NCBI RefSeq assembly: GCF_014396975.1
Contig: NZ_CP060719.1
Coordinates: 683,501 to 747,500 of the forward strand
DNA from: Thermomonas carbonis
GTDB taxonomy: Bacteria > Pseudomonadota > Gammaproteobacteria > Xanthomonadales > Xanthomonadaceae
Reading direction: 5' to 3'
Length of the DNA: 64,000 nucleotides
Each line of letters opens with the position of its first letter. Positions within the stretch are counted from its first letter, which is position 1. Positions 20,787 through 29,704 of the stretch are shown here, in pieces. The notes below the pieces were generated by a model that did no database searches, was not told the DNA's origin, and saw only the letters and a list, made by a program, of their open reading frames with translations. The translations under genes and the position numbers were made by a program.

Positions 20787-21164
20787 ATGCAATTCCTGAC
20801 CCTGATCTACATCGACCCGGAACGCCTGACCGAACTACCGGCGGAGGACTACGACCGGCTGATGCGCGGCTGCTTCGAAAAGGCCGATGCGTTGCGCGAT
20901 GCCGGTTGCCTGCACGCCTCGCAGCAACTGCAGGATCCGGGCACGGCGCGCACCCTGCGCGTGCGCGAGGGCGTATCGCGCATCACCGACGGTCCGTTCG
21001 CGGAAACCCGCGAGTTCCTGGCCGGCTTCAACCTGATCGAAGCCGCCGACATCGACGCGGCGATGCAGATCGCGCATGCGTTCCCGTGGTCGCAATTCGG
21101 CAGCATCGAAGTGCGTCCGGTGCGCGACATGCAGGCGGTGCGCACGCAGGTCGGCGCCGACTGA
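20787..21164 (+). CDS. YCII/DGPF-domain protein
   Basis: 125 residues starting MQFLTLIYIDPERLTELPAED; the motif ITDGPFAETREFLAGFNLIEAAD is shared almost word for word with the minus-strand YCII protein. The start at 20787 is favoured because the family begins with this MQ(F/Y)LxLIY strand. Encoded divergently from the ECF42 cluster across a repeat-filled gap, probably a second arm of the same regulon. Confidence 0.9.
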   Translation: MQFLTLIYIDPERLTELPAEDYDRLMRGCFEKADALRDAGCLHASQQLQDPGTARTLRVREGVSRITDGPFAETREFLAGFNLIEAADIDAAMQIAHAFPWSQFGSIEVRPVRDMQAVRTQVGAD

Positions 21165-21263
21165 CGACGCGGAAAACCCTGACCACGAAACGGGTGCGCG
21201 ACGGACGGTGATGCCATCGCGGTCGCGGGATGCTGACGGCGTTCCCTTTCCGCCGGACGCGCC

Positions 21264-22112
21264 ATGGATCTTCACCCTGCCCTGCTCGCCGTGCTGCTGC
21301 TCACCCCGCAGCAACAGCTGCATGCCAGTACCCAGTTGCACGCAGCACCCGCCCCGATGCTGGCCAGCCGCGTCGCCAGCGACATCGACGTCGCCAGTTA
21401 CCTGGTCAGCGAGAAACTCGATGGCGTTCGCGCCCGCTGGGATGACCGTGCGCTGTGGACGCGCAACGGCAACCGCATCGATGCCCCAGCCAGCTTCACC
21501 CGCGGTTGGCCGGCGCAGCCGATGGATGGTGAACTCTGGCTGGGTCGTGGCCGGTTCCAGGACATCAGCAACCTGGTCCGCGCCCTGCAACGCGACGACC
21601 GTGCATGGCGAGAGGTTCGCTTCATGGCGTTCGACCTGCCCGGCGACAACGGCCACTTCGCCAAGCGTACGCTGCGACTGCAAGCCATGGTGATGGCAGC
21701 CGACTCGGTCCAGCTGGGGCACATCCCGCAGCGTCACCTGACCAGCCGGGCCTTGCTCGATGCCCACCTCGACAGGGTGATGGCCGCTGGCGGCGAAGGC
21801 CTGATGCTGCACCACGCGCTGGCGCAGTACCGCGCCGGGCGCAGCGAGACGCTGCTCAAGTTCAAACGTTGGGACGATGCCGAGGCACGCGTGGTCGGCT
21901 ACCGGCCGGGCAAGGGCAAGTACACCGGCATGGTTGGCGCGCTGCTGGTCGAGGACGCACACGGACGCCGCTTCGCCCTGGGCAGCGGCCTGCGCGATAC
22001 CGACCGCGCCACGCCACCAGCCGTCGGCAGCATGGTCACGTTCCGCTACGACGGACTCACCGCGAAGGGCAACCCGCGTTTCGCCCGTTACCTGCGGGTG
22101 CGCCGCGACTGA
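21264..22112 (+). CDS. ligE: Exported ATP-dependent DNA ligase (LigE type)
   Basis: 282 residues. The N-terminus (MDLHPALLAVLLLTPQQQLHAS) reads as a signal peptide, as in periplasmic minimal ligases. Nucleotidyltransferase motifs are in order: SEKLDGVR with the adenylated lysine K51 (motif I), PMDGELW (III, E90), AGGEGLMLH (IV), LLKFKRW (V), then an OB-fold ending in VTFRYDGLTAKGNPRFARYLRV. Such ligases seal nicks and have been linked to DNA uptake or extracellular DNA. No helicase or nuclease neighbour. Confidence 0.9.
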   Translation: MDLHPALLAVLLLTPQQQLHASTQLHAAPAPMLASRVASDIDVASYLVSEKLDGVRARWDDRALWTRNGNRIDAPASFTRGWPAQPMDGELWLGRGRFQDISNLVRALQRDDRAWREVRFMAFDLPGDNGHFAKRTLRLQAMVMAADSVQLGHIPQRHLTSRALLDAHLDRVMAAGGEGLMLHHALAQYRAGRSETLLKFKRWDDAEARVVGYRPGKGKYTGMVGALLVEDAHGRRFALGSGLRDTDRATPPAVGSMVTFRYDGLTAKGNPRFARYLRVRRD

Positions 22113-22127
22113 GTGCCGCAGCGGACG

Positions 22128-23237
22128 TCATCCCACGAACTTGGCGACCACGCAATTGCGGCCGCGCGCCTTGGCTGCGTACATCGCCCGGTCCGCGGCC
22201 AGCAGCAGGCCTTCCGGCTGGCCACCCTCCGAGGGCCAAGTGGCACCCGCGCCGATGCTGACGGTGACGTAGGGCGCGATCGGCGACGCCGGATGCTCCA
22301 GCCGCTGGCGCGCGACCGCTTGGCGCAAGGCCTCGCCCACCGCCACCGCTGCTTCAAGATCCCGGCCCGGCAGCAGCAGCACGAATTCCTCGCCGCCGAA
22401 ACGCGAGACCAGGTCGTCCTCGCCGCGCAGCTGCCCCTCGCACAACCGCGCCAGCGCGCGCAGGCACTCGTCACCATGCAGGTGACCGGCGGTGTCGTTG
22501 AGCGCCTTGAACCAGTCGGCATCGACCATCAGCAGCGCCAGTGGCACGCTGCCCTTGACCAGCCGCGTCCACAACTGTTGCAGGGCCGCATCGAACTGGC
22601 GGCGATTGGCGATGCCGGTCAGGCCGTCCTGCATCGACAAGGCATGCAGCTTGCGGTTGGCGGTTTCCAGTTCGCGCACCACCCGCGCCAGATGGATGGT
22701 GCCGGCGACCTGGGCGGCGATCGCATCGAACACTTCGCAGGCTTCCGCAGTGAAGAAGTCCGACTGCGGGCTCTCGATGTTGAGCACGCCATGCAGGCGG
22801 CCGCGATGACGGATCGGCACCAGGTATTCGGACCGCACCTCGCTGTTGCCGGCCAGGTAATCCGGGTCGAGGTCGACATTCGCGATCAGCTGGGCCACGC
22901 CAGTACGCACGCAACGCCCGGCGGCACCCTTGCTCACCGGCCAGTCGTCGGCGGGCTGCAATACGTTGAGGGTGAGCTCGCCGGCCCAGACTTCGTGGAC
23001 GAAATGGGTGCAGGCCTCGTTGAGCAGGACGATGCTGGCGATCGCCACCGGCATGCGCTCGACCAGGCAATCCACGATCCGCCGCAGCACCGCTTCCAGA
23101 TCTTCACCCTCGGCGGCCTCGCGCGAGACCCGCGCCAGCAGTTCGGTGAGCCGCGAGCGGCGGTCGCGCGCATCCCGCTCGACCCAGGGCAGGCCGGGTG
23201 CGTCGTTGTACAGGTTGTCGATCGCCGGCTGTGACAT
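22128..23237 (-). CDS. GAF-GGDEF diguanylate cyclase
   Basis: 369 residues, no membrane segment. A GAF sensor domain lies at about 45-185 (IASIVLLNE, GVLNIESPQSDFFTAEACEVFDAIA) and a GGDEF domain at about 200-365 with active-site GGEEF at 281-285 and the DGLTGIANRR entry. It should make cyclic di-GMP. The feedback I-site RxxD, expected five residues before GGEEF, reads GEDD, so product inhibition is probably absent. The YajQ protein elsewhere in the window is a known type of c-di-GMP binder. Confidence 0.93.
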   Translation of the reverse strand: MSQPAIDNLYNDAPGLPWVERDARDRRSRLTELLARVSREAAEGEDLEAVLRRIVDCLVERMPVAIASIVLLNEACTHFVHEVWAGELTLNVLQPADDWPVSKGAAGRCVRTGVAQLIANVDLDPDYLAGNSEVRSEYLVPIRHRGRLHGVLNIESPQSDFFTAEACEVFDAIAAQVAGTIHLARVVRELETANRKLHALSMQDGLTGIANRRQFDAALQQLWTRLVKGSVPLALLMVDADWFKALNDTAGHLHGDECLRALARLCEGQLRGEDDLVSRFGGEEFVLLLPGRDLEAAVAVGEALRQAVARQRLEHPASPIAPYVTVSIGAGATWPSEGGQPEGLLLAADRAMYAAKARGRNCVVAKFVG

Positions 23238-23270
23238 GCCACCCCCGGCGGGCAGTCTATCGCGAGCCGT

Positions 23271-24485
23271 TCAGTCGGCGTCGGCCACGTGCACGATGCA
23301 CGTGGCGGCAGTGCGGCGTTCGCGCAGCGCCAGCGCATAAACCAGCAGGCCGGCGATGGCCGTGGCGGCCCCGACTGGTCCGGTGACGGTCCAACCGTAG
23401 CCGTCGGTGATCGCCATCCCGCCCAGCCACGGGCCCAGCGCATTGGCGAAATTGAACGCGGCATGGTGCGAGGCCGCCGCCAGGGTCTGCGCGTCGCGCG
23501 CCACGTCCATCAGGTGCGATTGCAGGATCGGCCCCAGCGCACCCATGCAGGCCGTCGCCGCGACCACCGGCAGGATCGTCCACGGCGACTGCGCCGCCAG
23601 CGGGTACAGCAGCAACACGACCACCGCCCCACCCAACACGAGTGCCGCGGCGCGGAAACCGAAGCGGTCGAACAGCCAACCGCCCAGCAATGTGCCGATG
23701 ACGCTGCCCACACCGAAGGCCAGCAGCGCGATCGGCACGAAGCCCGGCCCGGTGCCGGTCACGTGTTCCAGCGTCGGGGCGAGATAACTGAAAACACTGA
23801 ACATCCCGGCGAAGCCGATCCCGCCGATGCCCAGGGTCAGCCAGACCGGCGCGCGGTTGAAATCGCGCAGTTCGCGCATGGCATCGGTGCGCGGCGCACC
23901 CAGTCCTGCGGGCAGCACCCGCGCGGTCATCGCCACCGTGGCCAGCGCCACCGCGACCACCACGCCGAAGGCGTAGCGCCAGCCCAGGATCTGGCCCAGC
24001 CACGTCGCCAGCGGATTGCCGATCAGCAAGGCGACCGAAAGGCCCAGCATCACCCGGCCGACCGCGGTGCCACGTTGCTCGGGCGGGCTGATATGAGCGG
24101 CCACCAGCGCCGCCACGCCGAAGTACGCGCCATGCGGCAGGCCGGCGATGAACCGCGACAGCATCAATGTCGGGTAATCCGCGGCCAACGCACTGCCCAG
24201 GTTGCCGAACGCATAGAACGCCATGAACCACAGCAGCAATCGACGCCGCGGCTGCCTGGCACCCAGGATCGCCAGCAGCGGCGCGCCCACCACCACGCCC
24301 AGCGCATAGCTGCTGACCACGTGGCCGACCTGCGGCTCGGTCACGCCCAGGTCGCGGGCGATCTCGCTGATCAGGCCCATCACCACGAATTCGCTGGTGC
24401 CGATGGCGAAGCCGCCCATCGCCAGCGCGAACAGGATCAGGGCGACGTGGCGCGGCGAAAGAACAGGCGGGGACGTGGCTGGCAT
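23271..24485 (-). CDS. MFS transporter, AraJ/sugar-efflux or drug-efflux type
   Basis: 404 residues from the ATG at complement 24483-24485, with twelve hydrophobic helices. Helix 1 contains the GTSEFVVMGLISEIARDLGV motif characteristic of the DHA1 AraJ/YdhP/NepI subgroup, and loop 2-3 has LGARQPRRRLL. Likely a proton-driven exporter of small molecules; substrate not readable. The much longer open frame reaching 26171 is shadow of the LytS/LytR genes. Confidence 0.9.
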   Translation of the reverse strand: MPATSPPVLSPRHVALILFALAMGGFAIGTSEFVVMGLISEIARDLGVTEPQVGHVVSSYALGVVVGAPLLAILGARQPRRRLLLWFMAFYAFGNLGSALAADYPTLMLSRFIAGLPHGAYFGVAALVAAHISPPEQRGTAVGRVMLGLSVALLIGNPLATWLGQILGWRYAFGVVVAVALATVAMTARVLPAGLGAPRTDAMRELRDFNRAPVWLTLGIGGIGFAGMFSVFSYLAPTLEHVTGTGPGFVPIALLAFGVGSVIGTLLGGWLFDRFGFRAAALVLGGAVVVLLLYPLAAQSPWTILPVVAATACMGALGPILQSHLMDVARDAQTLAAASHHAAFNFANALGPWLGGMAITDGYGWTVTGPVGAATAIAGLLVYALALRERRTAATCIVHVADAD

Positions 24486-24671
24486 CCGCGTATTGTGCGC
24501 CGCAACATCGCCCACGGCGGGTGAAAACGATGGCATGGCCTGTTGCAGCCACGGTGCCGATGCCGCCAACCGCGGCTTCGTCGCCGCCAACGCGGGTTCC
24601 GTCGCAGTGCGGCTTCCATCCGCGGGATGCCCCACTATCCTCGCCGCAACCCCAAGCAAGCATCGCCGCCC

Positions 24672-25919
24672 ATGTTCAAGAGCCTCGCCTTCGTCCTCCG
24701 CATCGCCATCGCCTGGGGCTTCGTCGTCATGATGGTCGCGGCGATGTATTCGTCGGTTCCGCTGATCGGCCGCTTCGAGTTGCCGATCATCCTGCTGGTG
24801 ATGGGGACGATGGCGCTGGTGATCGGCGGCGCGTTCTCGCACCTGCGCCGGGTCCGCCTGATCGCCGGGCACATCGACGGCGACACCCTCGGCAACCGGC
24901 AGAAGCGGCTGGTGGAGATCCCGCTGGAAGCCGGCGAAGCCTTCGACCTGCTCGATGCCGCGATCCGCGAATTGCCCGGCGCGGAACAGATCCAGAGCGC
25001 GCGCGACAGCCTGCAGGTCAAGGCGAAAGTGGCGCGGCCGCGCACCTACGGCGAGCATCCGTTGCGGCGCTGGAACCCGCTGCTGTGGTTCGGCCTGCCG
25101 CGCAACCAGTTGCAGGCCACGGTCACGCCGGCCGGCGACAGCGGCCGCGTCGCCCTGATCTGCGAACCCGAAAACCCGGCGTGGAGCGACTGGTTCCTGG
25201 TCGATGACGGCACCAACTACGAGAACGCCGAAGCCATCGTCCGCGCGATCACCCGCCGCATCGGCGAGCGTCGCCGCGGCGAGCAGGCCAGCGCCGCGCA
25301 GACCGCCACCGAAAAGGAACTGACCGAGGCCAAGCTCAACCTGCTGCATGCGCAGGTCGAGCCGCACTTCCTCTACAACACGCTGGCCAGCGCGCAACTG
25401 CTGACCCGCAGCGATCCGGTCCGCGCCGAGGCGATGCTCGGCCACCTGATCCAGTACCTGCGCCGCTCGTTGCCGAACGTCGAAGGCGAGATGTCCACGC
25501 TCGGCGCGGAACTCGAGCGCGCACTGGCCTACCTCGAAATCCTCAAGGTGCGGATGGGCGACCGGCTCGATGTGCAGACCGACGTGGCCGAAGCCCTGCG
25601 CACCACCCCGATGCCGGCGATGATGCTGCAGACGCTGGTGGAAAACGCGATCAAGCACGGACTGGAGCCGCGTACCGGCGGCGGCACCGTGTGGATCCGC
25701 GCGCGCCGCGACGACAACACCGTGGCGGTGACCGTGGCCGACAACGGCGAAGGCTTCAACAGCAAGACCAGCGGCACCGGCATCGGCCTGAAGAACGTGC
25801 GCGAACGCCTGCGCCTGCGCTATGCCGGCGCGGCCAACCTCGCCGTCGTCGCCAATTTCCCCGCCGGCGTGGCGGCCACGCTCACCGTGCCGGCCAATGG
25901 ACACAACCCCAATGCCTGA
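24672..25919 (+). CDS. LytS/YehU-family sensor histidine kinase
   Basis: 415 residues. Two N-terminal membrane helices (residues 8-30 and 36-56), a roughly 150-residue variable region, then the His_kinase domain with phospho-histidine in HAQVEPHFLYNTLASAQ, and an ATPase domain with LVENAIKHGLEP and GTGIGLKNVRERL. The ATG at 24672 is taken because it starts the first membrane helix. The response regulator gene overlaps its end by 8 bases; the two form a LytS/LytR-type system. Confidence 0.93.
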   Translation: MFKSLAFVLRIAIAWGFVVMMVAAMYSSVPLIGRFELPIILLVMGTMALVIGGAFSHLRRVRLIAGHIDGDTLGNRQKRLVEIPLEAGEAFDLLDAAIRELPGAEQIQSARDSLQVKAKVARPRTYGEHPLRRWNPLLWFGLPRNQLQATVTPAGDSGRVALICEPENPAWSDWFLVDDGTNYENAEAIVRAITRRIGERRRGEQASAAQTATEKELTEAKLNLLHAQVEPHFLYNTLASAQLLTRSDPVRAEAMLGHLIQYLRRSLPNVEGEMSTLGAELERALAYLEILKVRMGDRLDVQTDVAEALRTTPMPAMMLQTLVENAIKHGLEPRTGGGTVWIRARRDDNTVAVTVADNGEGFNSKTSGTGIGLKNVRERLRLRYAGAANLAVVANFPAGVAATLTVPANGHNPNA

Positions 25920-26688
25920 TGCCATCCGCACCTGCATCGTGGCCGAGGACGAAGCGCTGCTGCGCCACGCCCTGGTCGCCGAACTCAAGCGCGCCTGGCC
26001 GTCGCTGCGCATCGTCGCCGAATGCGAGGACGGCGCCAGCGCGGTCGAGGCCCTGGCCGAGCACCAGCCCGACGTCGCCTTCCTCGACATCCGCATGCCC
26101 GGCCTGACCGGCCTGGAAGTGGCAACGACCGCCGCCGACGCCAGCCCGCGCACGCGTATCGTGTTCGTCACCGCCTACGACCAGTACGCGATCGACGCCT
26201 TCGACCGCGGTGCCATCGACTACCTGCTCAAGCCGGTCAAACCGGAACGGCTGGATGCCACGGTGGCGCGGCTGCAGGCGCAGGACACCTTGCCCGATGC
26301 CGCCACCCTGGCCGCGCTGCTCGACAAGCTCGGCGCGATGCCGGATCCGGCCGGTTCGCCGGAGCCGCTGACCTGGCTGACCGCCAGCGCCGGCCGCGAA
26401 ACCCGACTGGTGCTGGTCGACGAGGTCATCTATTTCCACGCCGACCAGAAGTACACCACCGTGGTCACCGCCGATGGCGAAGCACTGCTGCGCACGCCAC
26501 TTCGGGAATTGCTGCCGCGGCTGGACCCGGCCACGTTCAAGCAGATCCACCGCTCGACCATCGTCAACCTCAAGGCCGTCGCCGGCATCCTCCGCGACGA
26601 CAGCGGCCGCGGCACCTTGCGGCTGAAGAACCGCACGGAAACGCTGGCGGTGAGCCAACCCTTCATGGCCCTGTTCAAGCAGATGTAG
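25912..26688 (+). CDS. LytTR-family response regulator
   Basis: 258 residues: receiver domain at 5-120 with phospho-aspartate D59 (VAFLDIRMPG), conserved T (VFVTAY) and K (LLKPVKPE), then a LytTR DNA-binding domain at about 155-255 (VDEVIYFHADQKYTTVVT, FKQIHRSTIVNLKAV). Partner of the kinase directly upstream. Targets unknown; the adjacent small lipoprotein and hydrolases on the same strand are candidates. Confidence 0.95.
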   Translation: MPDAIRTCIVAEDEALLRHALVAELKRAWPSLRIVAECEDGASAVEALAEHQPDVAFLDIRMPGLTGLEVATTAADASPRTRIVFVTAYDQYAIDAFDRGAIDYLLKPVKPERLDATVARLQAQDTLPDAATLAALLDKLGAMPDPAGSPEPLTWLTASAGRETRLVLVDEVIYFHADQKYTTVVTADGEALLRTPLRELLPRLDPATFKQIHRSTIVNLKAVAGILRDDSGRGTLRLKNRTETLAVSQPFMALFKQM

Positions 26689-26752
26689 TCCGCCGCTTAG
26701 ACGCGGCTCGCTCACTCCGCGCGCGCTGCGCGCCATCGACACGAGGCATCCC

Positions 26753-27118
26753 ATGTCCAAGTTCATCGCATTGCTGCAGTTCCTGCTGGCGCTGTCCGGT
26801 TGTTCGATGGGCGGCACCACGTTCACCAGTCGCATCGACAGCGACCAGGTGCGCCTGACCAGCAAGGCACACGTGCAGGACGGCGTGGCGCGCTTCAATT
26901 GCGTGGACAGCAGCAGCGGCAGCTGCCACTACACGCTGTATCCGGACGCCTGCGCCGGCAAGGCCGACTGCAAGCTGGCACCGCTGCAACGCTTCAGCGT
27001 GGCGCGCGGCGAAAGCCACCAGGTCGCCGGCCTGGTCGACTTCCGTCCCTGCGTGGCGACCACCGGTGCGGCGATGGGCGCGGACTGCCAGCCAGCGGCT
27101 GTGACGAAGACACGCTGA
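26753..27118 (+). CDS. Small cysteine-rich lipoprotein, unknown family
   Basis: 121 residues. Signal peptide MSKFIALLQFLLALSGC ends in a lipobox (LSGC, C17). The mature protein contains six further cysteines (NCVDSSSGSCHYTL, PDACAGKADCKLA, RPCVA, DCQPA), suggesting disulfides in the periplasm. Its stop overlaps the start of the next gene (TGATG), so the two are translationally coupled. No function can be assigned. Confidence 0.72.
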   Translation: MSKFIALLQFLLALSGCSMGGTTFTSRIDSDQVRLTSKAHVQDGVARFNCVDSSSGSCHYTLYPDACAGKADCKLAPLQRFSVARGESHQVAGLVDFRPCVATTGAAMGADCQPAAVTKTR

Positions 27119-28095
27119 TGGCGCTGCGCCGCTTCCTGCGCCTGGCCCCGAAGGTGATGCTCGGCCTGTTGCTGGTCGCGGGCATCGGCGTCGCGGTGCT
27201 GCTGGGTCCGTACGCGTTGCGCGTCGAGCATGTCGCCGCGGAACCGCGCACCGGTTTCCATTCCGACTACTACCTCTACGTGCCGGCGACGCTGCACCGC
27301 GACGAACGCGGCAACGCCACCCTGCTGGTGCAACCCAACAACAGCGGCCGCACGTCGGACGACATCGGCTTCCACCGGCGTGACGCGTGGATGACCGGCT
27401 TCGAGCGCAAGCGCATCGCCGACGAGCTCGGCGTCGCATTGCTGGTGCCCGCATTCCCGCGTACCGCGCGCGACTGGCGGACCTACACGCATGCGCTGGA
27501 TCGCGATGTACTCACGACCCGCGATCCGGTGCTGTCGCGTCTCGACCTGCAACTCATCGCGATGATCGACGATGCCAGTGCGCGCCTGTGCAAGGCCGGC
27601 ACGCCGGTGGATCCGCGGGTACTGCTGCAGGGCTTCTCCGCCAGCGCGATGTTCGCCAACCGCTTCACTGTCCTGCATCCCGATCGCGTGCGCGCGGCGA
27701 GCATCGGCTCGCCCGGTGGTTGGCCGATCGCGCCGGTGGCCAAGGTCGGCGTGGACGCACTGCCCTATCCGGCCGGCATCGCCGACCTGTCGGCGCTGAC
27801 CGGCACACCGTTCGACGCCGCCGCGTTCGCCCGCGTGCCGCAGTACCTCTACCTGGGCGACGCCGACGACAACGATTCGCTGGATTTCAACGACGGCTGG
27901 GACAAACCGATGGCGAACGAAGTGGACCGCCTGTTCGGCGACACCCCGCTCGCCCGCTGGACGCACGCGGAAACGCTGTACGCCCGGGCCGGCGCGAACG
28001 CGCGCTTCGAACTGGTGCCCGGCGTGGGCCACGACCGCAAGGCATTGCAGGACCGTTCCACCGCGTTCTTCCGGCAAGTCCTCGCGACACCGTAG
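27118..28095 (+). CDS. Membrane-anchored alpha/beta hydrolase
   Basis: 325 residues with an N-terminal membrane helix (residues 11-33) and an exported catalytic domain. Nucleophile elbow is GFSASA in VLLQGFSASAMFANRF; the acid may be in YLGDADDND and the histidine in PGVGHDRK. Esterase or depolymerase-like proteins share this layout. Coupled to the upstream lipoprotein by a TGATG overlap. Confidence 0.8.
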   Translation: MALRRFLRLAPKVMLGLLLVAGIGVAVLLGPYALRVEHVAAEPRTGFHSDYYLYVPATLHRDERGNATLLVQPNNSGRTSDDIGFHRRDAWMTGFERKRIADELGVALLVPAFPRTARDWRTYTHALDRDVLTTRDPVLSRLDLQLIAMIDDASARLCKAGTPVDPRVLLQGFSASAMFANRFTVLHPDRVRAASIGSPGGWPIAPVAKVGVDALPYPAGIADLSALTGTPFDAAAFARVPQYLYLGDADDNDSLDFNDGWDKPMANEVDRLFGDTPLARWTHAETLYARAGANARFELVPGVGHDRKALQDRSTAFFRQVLATP

Positions 28096-28129
28096 ACGCT
28101 CGAGTTCGATATCCAAGACAACTTGTCGC

Positions 28130-28151
28130 GCGCATGGCCATGGCCATGCGC
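28130..28151. promoter_or_regulatory. Perfect 22-bp palindrome upstream of an esterase gene
   Basis: GCGCATGGCCA joined directly to its reverse complement TGGCCATGCGC, with no spacer. It ends 31 bases before the ATG at 28183, in an 87-base gap. A site for a dimeric repressor or an mRNA hairpin masking the ribosome are both possible. Confidence 0.5.
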
Positions 28152-28182
28152 AAGGACATCCATTGCCCGAAGGAAGCACGCC

Positions 28183-29070
28183 ATGAAAAGAACGATCTGG
28201 ATCCGCTGGATGCTTTCGTTGGTGCTGGTCGCCGCCGCCAGTTGGCTGGCCACGGCGTACTGGTTCGGTCGCGACATCCCGGATCCATCGATCCAGCAAC
28301 GCACCCTGGCGTCATCGGTGTTGGGCGAGGAACGCACGTACTTCGTGCACCTGCCCGACAGCTACGCGCGTTCGCCGAAGCAGCGCTATCCGGTGTTCTA
28401 CGTGCTCGACGGCACCTCGCAGAGCGTGCACACCGCGAACACGGCCGAATTGATGGCGCGCATCGGCGCGATGCCGGAGGCGATCGTCATCGGCATCCCG
28501 AGCGGCGACGCGCGCAATCGCGACTACACGCCGCCGGGCATGCGCCAGGATGCGGATGACGGCAGCAGTGGCGATGGCCAAGCCGATCGCTTCCTCGGCT
28601 TCCTGCAACGCGAACTGATCCCGCAGGTCGAGCATGAATTCCGCACCGCCCCGTCGCGCACGCTGGTCGGCAATTCGCGCGGCGGCTTGCTGGTCATGCA
28701 TGCCTTCATCGCGCAACCGTCGTTGTTCGATGCCTGGATCGCCAACAGTCCCGCACTGTGGCGGGACGATGCGGCGATGGTGACGCGGCTGGATCGGTTC
28801 CTGCGCGGTCATCGCGATCTGCAGGGCCGGTTGTTCCTGAGCTTGGGTGGCGACGAAAACCCGAAGATGACCGCCGCCTACCGCAAGGCGATCGCGGTGC
28901 TGCGACGCGAAGCGCCGCCGGGACTTCGCTGGCGTGCATCGACCACACCCGGCGCGGTGCATGACGACAATGCGCGCAAGGCCACGCCGGTCGCCCTGCA
29001 CTGGCTGCATCGGCTCGACAGCGCGGCATCGCCGTCATCGTCACGAGGCAGCCCGACGCCGCGCCGTTAA
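28183..29070 (+). CDS. Exported esterase of the Fes/IroE family
   Basis: 295 residues. An N-terminal hydrophobic segment (residues 9-27) acts as signal or anchor. Catalytic serine is in TLVGNSRGGLLVMH, with the acid near DENPK and the histidine in GAVHDDN. The YPVFYVLDG and IPSGDARNRDYTPP blocks are typical of this putative siderophore-esterase/esterase-D-like family. The ATG at 28183 has AAGGAAG upstream. Substrate is not certain; no siderophore genes are nearby. Confidence 0.85.
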   Translation: MKRTIWIRWMLSLVLVAAASWLATAYWFGRDIPDPSIQQRTLASSVLGEERTYFVHLPDSYARSPKQRYPVFYVLDGTSQSVHTANTAELMARIGAMPEAIVIGIPSGDARNRDYTPPGMRQDADDGSSGDGQADRFLGFLQRELIPQVEHEFRTAPSRTLVGNSRGGLLVMHAFIAQPSLFDAWIANSPALWRDDAAMVTRLDRFLRGHRDLQGRLFLSLGGDENPKMTAAYRKAIAVLRREAPPGLRWRASTTPGAVHDDNARKATPVALHWLHRLDSAASPSSSRGSPTPRR

Positions 29071-29079
29071 CATCGGGCG

Positions 29080-29667
29080 ATGAATTACCTCGCCCACGCC
29101 TGGCTGGCCCGGCATTCGGACGACGCCATCCTCGGCGCGATCCTCGGCGATTTCGTGTTCGGGCAATCGGGATTGCAGGACTGGCCATCGCCGATACGCG
29201 CGGAGATCGTCCGCCATCGCCGCATCGACCAGTACACCGATGCGCATCCAGCCGTCGTCGCAGCGCGCGGCCTGTTCGACGATGCCGGCTTGCGTCGTTA
29301 TGCCGGCATCGTGCTCGATGTGTATTTCGACCATCGCCTGGCGCGCGAATGGTTGCGCTGGAACAACGCGCCGCTGGAGGAGTTCACCGCGCGCGTCTAT
29401 CGCGTGCTGCTTGCGCATCGCGATGTGCTGCCGCCGCGACTGCACGCCATCGCCCCGCGCATGGCCGCGCACGACTGGCTGGGCTCGTATGCGCAACGCG
29501 GCAACGTGGATCACGCGGTGCGCGGCATCGCCACCCGGTTGTCGCGCAATGGCGACAAGCTGGTGGCGTGCCTCGATGTGTTGCGCGTCGAGGAAACCGC
29601 GATCGACGCCGCCTTCGAGACGTTCTTCCCCGACCTGCTGGACGCTGCGGCGGCGATGCGCGATTAG
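29080..29667 (+). CDS. acpH: Acyl carrier protein phosphodiesterase
   Basis: 195-residue DUF479 protein starting MNYLAHAWLARHSDDAILGAILGDFV, the family signature including the conserved histidine and GDF aspartate. The E. coli homologue removes 4'-phosphopantetheine from ACP. Helical, HD-like fold. Begins 9 bases after the esterase stop, so probably the same transcript. Confidence 0.9.
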   Translation: MNYLAHAWLARHSDDAILGAILGDFVFGQSGLQDWPSPIRAEIVRHRRIDQYTDAHPAVVAARGLFDDAGLRRYAGIVLDVYFDHRLAREWLRWNNAPLEEFTARVYRVLLAHRDVLPPRLHAIAPRMAAHDWLGSYAQRGNVDHAVRGIATRLSRNGDKLVACLDVLRVEETAIDAAFETFFPDLLDAAAAMRD

Positions 29668-29704
29668 ACTTCCGGCTTTGCCCTCATGGCCGCAGGGATC
29701 GCCG

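Noticed and set aside
24486..26171. Long in-frame extension of the MFS gene
   Set aside because: It runs antisense through LytS/LytR genes; the transporter itself begins at the ATG with complement 24483-24485.
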